A DNA stretch of 64,000 nt from Sphingomonas canadensis (GTDB taxonomy: Bacteria; Pseudomonadota; Alphaproteobacteria; Sphingomonadales; Sphingomonadaceae), in contig NZ_JAPDRA010000013.1 of the NCBI RefSeq assembly GCF_026013525.1, positions 30,306-94,305 on the forward strand. The letters are read 5' to 3'. The position numbers were made by a program, and so were the translations under genes. Shown piece after piece: positions 52,479-60,222 of the stretch. How positions within the stretch are numbered: the stretch's first letter is position 1; the number at the start of each line of letters is the position of its first letter. Under the pieces are notes generated by a model. That model ran no database searches, was not told the origin of the DNA, and saw nothing but the letters and a program-made list of their open reading frames with translations.

Positions 52479-53870
52479 ATGCGCTATCAGAGCACCCGTG
52501 GGCAGGCTCCGCTGCTCGGTTTCCGCGATGTGACCCTTGCCGGACTGGCCAGCGACGGCGGGCTCTACGTGCCCGAGGCGTGGCCGCAATTCTCAGCGGA
52601 CGATATCGCCGCGATGGCCGACCTCTCCTATGTCGAGACGGCGGTGCGCGTGATGCTGCCCTTCGTCGGCGAAGACCTGAGCGAGGCGGAGCTGCGCGAA
52701 CTGTGCGCCCAGGCCTATGGCCGCTTCGCGCACGCCGCGGTGACGCCGCTGACCCAGCTCGATCACCGCAACTGGCTGCTCGAACTTTTCCACGGCCCCA
52801 CGCTGGCGTTCAAGGACGTCGCGCTGCAACTGCTGGGCCTGTTGTTCGAGAAGTTCCTGACCGGCAGCACGACGCCGCTGACCATCGTGGGCGCGACATC
52901 GGGCGACACGGGTAGCGCGGCGATCGACGCGGTGGCCGGGCGGCATGGCGTGGACATCTTTATGCTGCACCCCAAGGGCCGCGTTTCCGAGGTTCAGCGC
53001 CGCCAGATGACGACGGTGCTGGCCCCCAACGTCCACAATATCGCGATCGAGGGCAGTTTCGACGACGCCCAGGCGATGGTGAAGGCGATGTTCAACGACG
53101 CCGCCTTTTCCGGCCGCTTCCAGCTTTCGGCGGTGAACTCGATCAACTGGGCGCGGCTGATGGCCCAGATCGTCTATTATTTCTACGCCGCCGTCCGGCT
53201 GGGAGCGCCCGGCCGCAAGGTTTCGTTCGCGGTGCCGACGGGCAATTTCGGCGACGTGTTCGCGGGCTATGCCGCCGCCCGGATGGGACTTCCCGTCGAA
53301 CGGCTGATCGTGGCGACCAACGTCAACGACATCCTGCACCGCGCGCTTTCGACCGGCGACTATTCGGCGGGCACGGTGACCCCCACCGCGGCGCCGAGCA
53401 TGGATATCCAGGTCAGCTCCAACTTCGAGCGGCTGTTGTTCGACGTGGGCGGGCGCGACGGGGCGGCGCTGGCGGAGCAGATGCGCGGGTTCGAGACATC
53501 GAAGGCGATGCGGCTGACCAACGCCCAGCTTACCGGCGCGGCGCGATATTTCGCCAGCGACCGGGTGGACGCCGCCGACATGTCGCAGGCGATGCGCTGG
53601 GCAGCCGATTCGGGCGAGGTGATCGATCCGCACACCGCGATCGGCCTGGCCGCCGCGCGCCGGGCGGACGTAACCGGCCAGGTGGTGACGCTGGCGACCG
53701 CGCATGCCGCCAAGTTCGGCACCGCGGTGGAACGCGCCACCGGATCGCGTCCGATCCTGCCGCCGCGGCTGGACGACCTGTTCGACCGCGAGGAACGCTA
53801 TGCGACGCTCCCCGCGACCTTCGAGGCGGTGACCGGCTATATCGCCGGGCGCGCGCAGCCGAAGGGCTGA
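52479..53870 (+). CDS. thrC: Threonine synthase
   Basis: About 463 residues from ATG 52479 (MRYQSTRGQAPLLGFRDVTLAGLASDGGLYVPE). PLP-lysine motif HGPTLAFKDVALQLLGLLFE, GATSGDTGSAAIDAVAGR and PTGNFGDVFAGYAAARMGLP are standard for ThrC. Converts O-phosphohomoserine to threonine. Followed 14 bp later by a methyltransferase gene, probably co-transcribed. Confidence 0.95.
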   Translation: MRYQSTRGQAPLLGFRDVTLAGLASDGGLYVPEAWPQFSADDIAAMADLSYVETAVRVMLPFVGEDLSEAELRELCAQAYGRFAHAAVTPLTQLDHRNWLLELFHGPTLAFKDVALQLLGLLFEKFLTGSTTPLTIVGATSGDTGSAAIDAVAGRHGVDIFMLHPKGRVSEVQRRQMTTVLAPNVHNIAIEGSFDDAQAMVKAMFNDAAFSGRFQLSAVNSINWARLMAQIVYYFYAAVRLGAPGRKVSFAVPTGNFGDVFAGYAAARMGLPVERLIVATNVNDILHRALSTGDYSAGTVTPTAAPSMDIQVSSNFERLLFDVGGRDGAALAEQMRGFETSKAMRLTNAQLTGAARYFASDRVDAADMSQAMRWAADSGEVIDPHTAIGLAAARRADVTGQVVTLATAHAAKFGTAVERATGSRPILPPRLDDLFDREERYATLPATFEAVTGYIAGRAQPKG

Positions 53871-53884
53871 GCAGGGCGGTTCGC

Positions 53885-54754
53885 ATGGACCTGATCACGC
53901 TCACCGGCGAGCCCTGGGACGATTACGGCCTGATCGATTCGGGGCATGGCCGCAAGCTGGAGCGGTACGGCGCGTACCGCTTCGTCCGGCCCGAGCCGCA
54001 GGCGCTGTGGGCGCCCGCGCGCGACGACTGGGAGGCGCATGGCGAGTTCGTGCCCGGCGCGGACGAGGACGGCGGCGGGCGCTGGGTATTCCACAAGCCG
54101 GTGCCGCGCGAAGGCTGGGAGAGCGGCTGGCGCGAGGTGCGCTTCACCGCGCAGACCACGCCGTTCCGCCACCTGGGCTTCTTCCCGGACATGGCGCCGG
54201 TGTGGGACTGGATGCGCGGGCGGATCGAGGGTGTCGAGGCGGCCGAATGCATGAACCTGTTCGGCTATACCGGCGTGGGCACGCTGGCGCTGGCGGCGAA
54301 GGGCGCGCGGGTGACCCATGTCGACGCTTCGAAGAAGTCCGTCGAGGCGGCGCGGGGCAACGCCGCGGTTTCGGACATGGCGGAGCGGCCGGTACGCTGG
54401 ATCGTGGACGACGCCGCCAAATATGTCGCGCGCGAGGTGCGGCGCGGGCGGCGCTATGACGGGATCATCCTGGACCCGCCCAAATGGGGCCGCGGCCCTG
54501 CCGGCGAGGTTTGGAAGCTGGAGGAGGGGCTGGCCCCGCTGATCGCCGATTGCCGGCGGCTGCTGGACGGCGATTCGCGCTTCCTGTTCCTCACCGTCTA
54601 TGCGGTGCGCATGTCGGCGCTGGCGATCGGCGAGCTGGTGCGCCAGCATTTCGCCGATCTGGGCGGCACAGTGGAATGCGGCGAGCTGACCGTGCGCGAG
54701 GAAGCACGCGGGCTGCTGCTGCCGACGGCCATCTTCGCGCGCTGGAGCAGATAA
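53885..54754 (+). CDS. Class I SAM-dependent methyltransferase (RlmI/RlmK-like)
   Basis: About 289 residues. SAM-binding motif MNLFGYTGVGTLALAAKGARVTHVDASKKSVE and catalytic-like ILDPPKWGRGP resemble RlmI/RlmKL-type 23S rRNA methyltransferases. No PUA domain at the N-terminus. Substrate not certain. Confidence 0.82.
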   Translation: MDLITLTGEPWDDYGLIDSGHGRKLERYGAYRFVRPEPQALWAPARDDWEAHGEFVPGADEDGGGRWVFHKPVPREGWESGWREVRFTAQTTPFRHLGFFPDMAPVWDWMRGRIEGVEAAECMNLFGYTGVGTLALAAKGARVTHVDASKKSVEAARGNAAVSDMAERPVRWIVDDAAKYVAREVRRGRRYDGIILDPPKWGRGPAGEVWKLEEGLAPLIADCRRLLDGDSRFLFLTVYAVRMSALAIGELVRQHFADLGGTVECGELTVREEARGLLLPTAIFARWSR

Positions 54755-54846
54755 CGCGAGACGCCTGTCCTTTCGGGAAGCTTCTTTCTCGCACAAAGCC
54801 ACGAAGGCACAAAGCGAAGCAGAAGATCCGGGAGCCGCTACGCGGT

Positions 54847-55491
54847 TCAGCTTCGCCCCATGCGGATCGCGGCGCCCGCGACGAAGGGGCAACCCGCCAG
54901 CAGCAGCAGGCTGACCGCCGCCAGCAGCTTGAGCGCGCCCGGCGTGCCATCCACCGATCCCGCGCCGAAGATCAGCAGCGGCACGGCGAAGGGCAGCATC
55001 ACCAGCCCCGCCAGCGCCCCCGCGCCGCGCAGCCCCGCCACCAGCGCGCCCGTGGCCACGCCCAGCGCCGCCAGCCCCGGCGTGCCGATCGCCAACGCGA
55101 TCAGGATCGCGGGCAGCGCGCCTTCGTCGATCCGCAGCAGCGCGCCCGCGATCACCGTCGCCGCCAGCAGCGCGGGGCCGAAGCCCAGCCAGTGGCCCGC
55201 GATCTTCGCCGCCGCCACGCCCGCATCGGGCACCCCGCGCACCGCGAGCTGATCGAGCAGTCCGTTCTCCGCATCGGGCGCCACCAGCCGCTCGACCGGC
55301 AGGAGCGCCGCGAGCAGCGCCGCCGCCCAGATCACGCCGCCGCCCACCCGCGCCAGCAGCTTGCCGTCCGGCCCCACCGCGAAGGGGAACAGGATCGCGA
55401 CGAGCAGGAAGAAGGCGACCGGCAGCATCAGCCCGCCGCTCGTCCAGCTCCGCCGCAGCTCACGCAGGATGATGGCGAGGAGCGGGTTCAT
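54847..55491 (-). CDS. ccmB: Heme exporter protein B (CcmB)
   Basis: 214 residues from ATG 55491. CcmB family, six hydrophobic segments, ABC membrane subunit of the CcmABCD complex that supplies haem-CcmE for cytochrome c maturation. Start overlaps the ccmA stop (ATGA). Cytochrome c' is encoded ~7 kb away. N-terminus MNPLLAIILRELRRSWTSGG is typical. Confidence 0.92.
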   Translation of the reverse strand: MNPLLAIILRELRRSWTSGGLMLPVAFFLLVAILFPFAVGPDGKLLARVGGGVIWAAALLAALLPVERLVAPDAENGLLDQLAVRGVPDAGVAAAKIAGHWLGFGPALLAATVIAGALLRIDEGALPAILIALAIGTPGLAALGVATGALVAGLRGAGALAGLVMLPFAVPLLIFGAGSVDGTPGALKLLAAVSLLLLAGCPFVAGAAIRMGRS

Positions 55492-56066
55492 GCCCCCTCC
55501 CCCAGCCGGATCTCGTGCGCGCCGGGCAGCGCGACCGGCAGGTGCGTCGCCACCAGCACGGCGCCGCCGCCCGCGCGATGCGCGGCGATCAGCCCCTCCA
55601 GCACCGCGACCGACGCCGCGTCCAGCCCGTTGGCGGGCTCGTCGAGCAGCCAGAGCGGGGCGTTGCTGGCCAGCACGCGCGCGATCCCCGCGCGGCGGCG
55701 CTGGCCGGTGGAAAGGAAGCGCACCGGCACCGGCGCCAGGCCGGCGAGCCCCACCGCCGCCAGCGCCGCCGCCACGTCGCCGCCGTCGATCGCCGCCCAG
55801 AATCCCAGCGCCTTCGCCAGCGGCAGCTCCGCATCCAGCGAGGGCTGTTCGGCCAGCAGCGCGCAGCGGGCGTTCACCGTCACGCTGCCCTCCGCCACCG
55901 GCAGAAGGCCTGCGATCATCCGCACCAGGCTGGACTTGCCCGTGCCGTTCGGCCCGGTGACCAGCGCCGCCTCGCCCGCCGCCAGCGCCAGGCCCAGCCC
56001 CGCGAACAGCCGCCGCCCGCCACGCACGCACGCGGCGTCGCGTACCTGAAGCAACGGGCCGCTCAC
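55488..56066 (-). CDS. ccmA: Heme exporter ATP-binding protein (CcmA)
   Basis: 192 residues. ABC ATPase: Walker A GPNGTGKSS, signature LSTGQRRRAGIAR, Walker B LWLLDEPANGLD, H-loop VATH. CcmA energises release of holo-CcmE. Its start ATG overlaps the stop of the upstream metallopeptidase, and its stop overlaps ccmB, so the three form one operon. Confidence 0.95.
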   Translation of the reverse strand: MSGPLLQVRDAACVRGGRRLFAGLGLALAAGEAALVTGPNGTGKSSLVRMIAGLLPVAEGSVTVNARCALLAEQPSLDAELPLAKALGFWAAIDGGDVAAALAAVGLAGLAPVPVRFLSTGQRRRAGIARVLASNAPLWLLDEPANGLDAASVAVLEGLIAAHRAGGGAVLVATHLPVALPGAHEIRLGEGA

Positions 56067-56455
56067 CCGGCCGCATCCTCCAGCGCGTGCATTTGTTCGT
56101 CGGAAAGGCCGAAATGATGCCCCACCTCATGCACCACGACATGCCAGACGAGATCGTCGAGCCGCACGCCGGTGGCCGACCATTCGTATAGGATCGGCAC
56201 GCGATACAGGTGGATGCGATCGGGCAGCGCGCCCGATTCGAACGAGGATTTCTCCCCCAGCGGACGCCCGTGATAGAGGCCGGTCAGGTCCAGCGGGTCT
56301 TCTATCCCCAGCGAATCGAGCGTCTCGTCATCTGCATAATCCTCGATGATCAGCACGACATCGGCCAGGTGCTGCTGGAACGGATCGGGGATGCGCGCCA
56401 GCGCGTCGCGCGCCAGCCGCTCGATAACGTCCTTGCCGGGGGCTTGCCCGCTCAT
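56063..56455 (-). CDS. Minimal zincin-type metallopeptidase (DUF1025/Zincin_1)
   Basis: 130 residues: PFQQHLADVVLIIEDYADDE, LTGLYHGRPLGEKS, DRIHLYRVPILYEW, and the active-site helix VVVHEVGHHFGLSDEQMHALE (HExxH). Family of small cytoplasmic metalloproteases commonly next to ccm genes in alphaproteobacteria. First gene of the ccmAB operon. Confidence 0.88.
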   Translation of the reverse strand: MSGQAPGKDVIERLARDALARIPDPFQQHLADVVLIIEDYADDETLDSLGIEDPLDLTGLYHGRPLGEKSSFESGALPDRIHLYRVPILYEWSATGVRLDDLVWHVVVHEVGHHFGLSDEQMHALEDAAG

Positions 56456-56503
56456 GGCACGGGGAATAGGCCGTGCCAGGGCATGTGGGCAAGGAGGCTG
56501 ATG

Positions 56504-56791
56504 ATGGTTGCACGGCTTACCGACGGGCATCGCGACGAGGCGCTGGCCGCGCTGCCCGAATGGACGCTGGATACGGAACGCGACGGCATCCGCCGCAGCT
56601 TCGTCTTCGCGGATTTCAACGCTGCCTTCGGCTTCATGACGCGCGTGGCGCTGATCGCCGAAAAGGCGGACCATCATCCCGAATGGTCCAACGTGTGGAA
56701 CCGCGTGGACATATTGCTGACCACGCACGACGCGGGCGGGCTTTCGCTGCGCGACGTCCAGATGGCCCAGGCGATCGAGGCGTTGCTCTGA
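56504..56791 (+). CDS. phhB: 4a-hydroxytetrahydrobiopterin dehydratase
   Basis: 95 residues (ATG 56504, 6 nt after AAGGAGG; ATG 56501 is an alternative). PCD family: LPEWTLDTERDGIRRSFVFADFNAAFGFM, VALIAEKADHHPEWSNVWNRVDILLTTHDAGGLS, with the His-His-Pro-Glu active site. Regenerates the pterin cofactor of phenylalanine hydroxylase; no phhA nearby. Confidence 0.93.
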   Translation: MVARLTDGHRDEALAALPEWTLDTERDGIRRSFVFADFNAAFGFMTRVALIAEKADHHPEWSNVWNRVDILLTTHDAGGLSLRDVQMAQAIEALL

Positions 56792-56794
56792 CCA

Positions 56795-56925
56795 TTCCTC
56801 CCCCGAGCGGGGAGCGGGACCGCGCCCGCAGGGCGTGCTGGAGGGGCGGCGGTGCAACACCGCCGTCTGCGACGGCGGCCCCTCCACCAGCTTCGCTGGT
56901 CCCCCTCCCCGTTCCGGGGTGGAGC
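56795..56925. repeat. GC-rich palindromic repeat block
   Basis: Nested hairpins (CCCCGAGCGGGG; GGAGGGGC ... GCCCCTCC; CCACCAGCTTCGCTGG) between phhB and the convergent SDR gene; REP-like, may also terminate both transcripts. Confidence 0.6.
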
Positions 56926-56927
56926 TG

Positions 56928-57719
56928 TTACTGCTTCAGGCCCAGGCGGCTGCGGACGCGCTTGCGCAGCGCGCCGGGCATCCATTTCGCGGCGAAGGCA
57001 AGCTGGCGCGCGGTCTTGCCCACGATCGCGTGGACCTTGTCGCCCTGGACGGCATCCCACACCGCCTGCGCCACTTCCGGCAGCGGGGTGAACTCAAGGC
57101 CCGCGTCGCGCACCGTCTCGCGCGCGGAGCGGTTGGTGCCGGGCGCGATCGTGTCGAGCAGCGGCGTATCGATGAAGCTGGGCATCAGCGCGCGCACCTT
57201 CACCGCCGGATACCATTCGGCGTCGAGCGCCTCGCTGAGCCCGCGCACCGCGAACTTGCCCGCCGAATAGATCGACAGCCCCGCCGAGCCATAGATGCCC
57301 GCCGCCGAGGAGGTGTTGACCAGGCACGATCCCGGCGTCGCCTTAAGATAGGCATAGCCGATCTTCGCGCCGTTGATCACGCCGGTGATGTTGATCGCCA
57401 CCAGCCGGTCGATATCTTCCCAGGCCATTTCCGCCAGCTCGCCGCCGTTGGCGATCCCGGCGTTGTTGAACAGCACGTCGAGCCGCCCTCCGCTGGCCGC
57501 GGTGAAATCGCCCAGCGCCTTTTCCCATGCCGCGCGATCGCGCACGTCCATCACATGGGTGGTCGCCATGCCCGCGGGCAGCATCGCCGCGGTGGCCGCC
57601 AGCCCCGCCTCGTTGACGTCCGCCAGCCCCACGCGCCAGCCGCGATCGGCGAACAGCTTCGCCACCGCCTGGCCGATGCCCGATGCCCCGCCCGTGATGA
57701 AGATCGCCTTGGCCGTCAT
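56928..57719 (-). CDS. Short-chain dehydrogenase/reductase
   Basis: 263 residues from ATG 57719. Classical SDR: NAD(P)-binding TGGASGIGQAVAKLFADRG, NNAGIANGGEL, and catalytic Ser and YSAGK (Tyr-xxx-Lys) in SIYSAGKFAVRGLSEAL. Asp after beta-2 (LADVN) favours NAD(H). Substrate unknown. Confidence 0.9.
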   Translation of the reverse strand: MTAKAIFITGGASGIGQAVAKLFADRGWRVGLADVNEAGLAATAAMLPAGMATTHVMDVRDRAAWEKALGDFTAASGGRLDVLFNNAGIANGGELAEMAWEDIDRLVAINITGVINGAKIGYAYLKATPGSCLVNTSSAAGIYGSAGLSIYSAGKFAVRGLSEALDAEWYPAVKVRALMPSFIDTPLLDTIAPGTNRSARETVRDAGLEFTPLPEVAQAVWDAVQGDKVHAIVGKTARQLAFAAKWMPGALRKRVRSRLGLKQ

Positions 57720-57778
57720 GCATCCCTCTCCCGCCGGTTTTTTGACCTTTGCCCGACCCTCGCGCACAACGGCGCGCG

Positions 57779-58555
57779 ATGCCAGAGCAAACGCGCAGCG
57801 TTACCTTCAAAAATGTAAGTAAGCGCTATCCGGGCGCGCTTGCGGTGGACGGCGTCAGCCTGGAGGTGGCGGGCGGCAGCTTCGTCGCGCTGGTCGGCGC
57901 CTCCGGATCAGGCAAGTCGACGCTGCTCAAGACGATCAACCGGCTGGTGGCGCCCGATGCGGGCACGGTGCTGATGGACGGCGAGCCGGTGGATGCCGTG
58001 CCCGCGCATCTGCTGCGGCGGCGGATCGGCTATGTCTTCCAGAACATCGGGCTGTTCCCGCACATGAGCGTGGCGGAGAATATCGCGATCCCGCTGCGGC
58101 TGGCGGGCGAGCGGAACACCGCCGGGCGCGTGGCCGAACTGCTCGACCTGGTCGAGCTGCCGCGCGATTTCGCGGCGCGCATGCCGGACGCACTGTCGGG
58201 CGGGCAGCGCCAGCGCGTCGGCGTGGCGCGCGCGCTGGCGAACGGCCCGGGACTGCTGCTGATGGACGAGCCGTTCGGCGCGCTGGACCCCGTGACCCGC
58301 GACGGGCTGGCCCGGGCGATCCGCGCGCTGCACGATCGCATGGGGCTCACCACCATCCTGGTGACCCATGACATGGCCGAGGCGCTGCTGCTGGCGGACC
58401 GGGTGCTGGTGATGTCGGAGGGCCGGGTGGCGGCGGACGCCACGCCGCGCGCGCTGCTGGCGGGCGGCGGCGGCGATGCCGCGCAGGCGCTGGTCGCCGT
58501 GCCGCGCGAACAGGCGCACCGGCTGGCGGAGATGGAAGGGGGCGGATCGCGGTGA
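57779..58555 (+). CDS. ABC transporter ATP-binding protein (osmolyte/ergothioneine type)
   Basis: 258 residues from ATG 57779. Walker A ALVGASGSGKSTLL, signature ALSGGQRQRVGVARAL, Walker B LLLMDEPFGALD, H-loop LVTHDMAEA. The pattern is of OpuCA/ProV-like importers without the CBS tail. Overlaps the GTG start of the permease fusion gene (GTGA), forming a two-gene operon. Confidence 0.9.
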   Translation: MPEQTRSVTFKNVSKRYPGALAVDGVSLEVAGGSFVALVGASGSGKSTLLKTINRLVAPDAGTVLMDGEPVDAVPAHLLRRRIGYVFQNIGLFPHMSVAENIAIPLRLAGERNTAGRVAELLDLVELPRDFAARMPDALSGGQRQRVGVARALANGPGLLLMDEPFGALDPVTRDGLARAIRALHDRMGLTTILVTHDMAEALLLADRVLVMSEGRVAADATPRALLAGGGGDAAQALVAVPREQAHRLAEMEGGGSR

Positions 58556-60081
58556 CCGCAGCCTTCGCCCGGGTGCCGGAGCTGCTGGCGCAGCATCTGT
58601 TGCTGGCGCTTTCGGCGCTGCTGCTGGGGCTGGCGGTGGCGCTGCCGCTGACGGTGCTTTCCGCGCGCAACCGGGCGGTGGCGCGTGTCGCGCTGGGGAT
58701 GGCCAGCCTGATCCAGACCATCCCCGGCCTGGCGCTGCTCGCACTCTTCTATCCGGTGCTGCTGTGGCTTTCGGCGCTGGCGGGCGGCGGGATACCGGCG
58801 CTGGGCTTCCTGCCCTCGCTGCTCGCGCTGTCGCTCTATGCGGTGCTGCCGATCCTGCGCAACGGCGTGACCGGCCTGGCCGCCATCGATCCGGCGGTGA
58901 TCGAGGCGGCGGACGGCGTGGGGATGACCGCGTGGCAGAAGCTGCGGCTGGTGGAGGCGCCGCTTGCCGCGCCGGTGCTGATGGCGGGCATCCGCACCGC
59001 CGCGGTATGGACCATCGGCGCGGCGACGCTTTCCACCACCGTGGGCCAGCCGGGCCTGGGCGACCTGATCTTCGCCGGGCTGCAGACGCAGAACTGGACG
59101 CTGGTGCTGGCCGGGTGCATCGCGTCGGCGGGGCTGGCGCTGGCGGTGGACGCGCTGCTGGGGCTGGCCGAGCATGGCATCGCCCGGCGGCGGCGCTGGC
59201 TGGCGTGGGGCAGCCTGGGCGTGCTGCTGGCGGGCGTGCTGGCGGCGCTGGCGCCCGCGCTGCCCTCCGCCAGAGGAACGGTGGTGGTCGGCGCCAAGGG
59301 ATTTTCCGAGCAATATATCCTGGCGCGGATGATCGGCGCACGGCTGGAGGCGGCCGGATATCGCGTGGAATATCGCGAGGGGCTTGGTTCGGCGGTGGCG
59401 TTCAGCGCGCTCGCGGCGAACGATGTCGACGTTTATGTTGACTATTCCGGGACCATTTGGACCAACCAGATGCGGCGTAGCGACGTGCCGCCGCGCGCCG
59501 ACATCGTGGCGGGCGTGGGCGGCTGGGCGCGCGATAGGCATGGCGTGCTGCTGCTGGGGCCGCTGGGGTTCGAGAACGCCTATGCCTTCGCCATGCGCGG
59601 GGCGGAGGCGCGGAGGCGCGGCATCCGCACGCTGGCGGATCTGGCGCGGCAGGCGCCGCAACTGAATCTGGCGACCGATGTGGAGTTCCTGGAGCGGCCC
59701 GAATGGCGCGCGGTGCGCGACGCCTACGGCCTCCGCTTCCGATCCGCCCGCCCCTATCAGCCGACCTTCATGTACCGCGCACTGGACAGCGGCGAGGCGG
59801 ACGTGATCCCCGCCTTCTCCTCCGACGGGCGCATCGCGGCGAGCGGGCTGGCGGTGCTGGAAGACCCCAAGGGCGCGATCCCCGGCTATGACGCGATCCT
59901 GCTGCTGAGCCCGGCGCGCGCGCAGGACGAGCGGTTCCAGGCGGCGCTGCGCCCGCTGGCGGGGGCGATCTGCGTTCAGGCGATGCGCGAGGCGAACCTG
60001 ATGGTCGATCGCGACGCCGACAAGCGCAGCCCCGCCGAGGCCGCGCGCTGGCTGGAGCAACGCATCGCCGCCTGCCGGTGA
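58552..60081 (+). CDS. ABC permease fused to substrate-binding domain (OpuC/EgtU-like)
   Basis: About 509 residues. N-terminal ~235 residues: permease with five to six helices and the EAA loop EAADGVGMTAWQKLRLVEAPLAAPVLMAGIR. From ~240 a substrate-binding domain: VVVGAKGFSEQYILARMIGARLEAAGYRVEYREGLGSAVAFSALAANDVDVYVDYSGTIW. The permease-SBP fusion fits choline/glycine-betaine OpuC-type and the ergothioneine importer EgtU. Ligand cannot be decided from sequence alone. Confidence 0.88.
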   Translation: MTAAFARVPELLAQHLLLALSALLLGLAVALPLTVLSARNRAVARVALGMASLIQTIPGLALLALFYPVLLWLSALAGGGIPALGFLPSLLALSLYAVLPILRNGVTGLAAIDPAVIEAADGVGMTAWQKLRLVEAPLAAPVLMAGIRTAAVWTIGAATLSTTVGQPGLGDLIFAGLQTQNWTLVLAGCIASAGLALAVDALLGLAEHGIARRRRWLAWGSLGVLLAGVLAALAPALPSARGTVVVGAKGFSEQYILARMIGARLEAAGYRVEYREGLGSAVAFSALAANDVDVYVDYSGTIWTNQMRRSDVPPRADIVAGVGGWARDRHGVLLLGPLGFENAYAFAMRGAEARRRGIRTLADLARQAPQLNLATDVEFLERPEWRAVRDAYGLRFRSARPYQPTFMYRALDSGEADVIPAFSSDGRIAASGLAVLEDPKGAIPGYDAILLLSPARAQDERFQAALRPLAGAICVQAMREANLMVDRDADKRSPAEAARWLEQRIAACR

Positions 60082-60222
60082 GGTGCGGCATCCGGTTGTT
60101 CCGGCAGGGCCGAGACGGCGGCCGTGCCACGCCGCTCCCCGGCCCGCGCGCAGCCCATTGCAGCGGGCGCGGACTGGCCCTAACCTGCACCTGACAACGT
60201 TAACCGAATCCAGGAGAGAATG

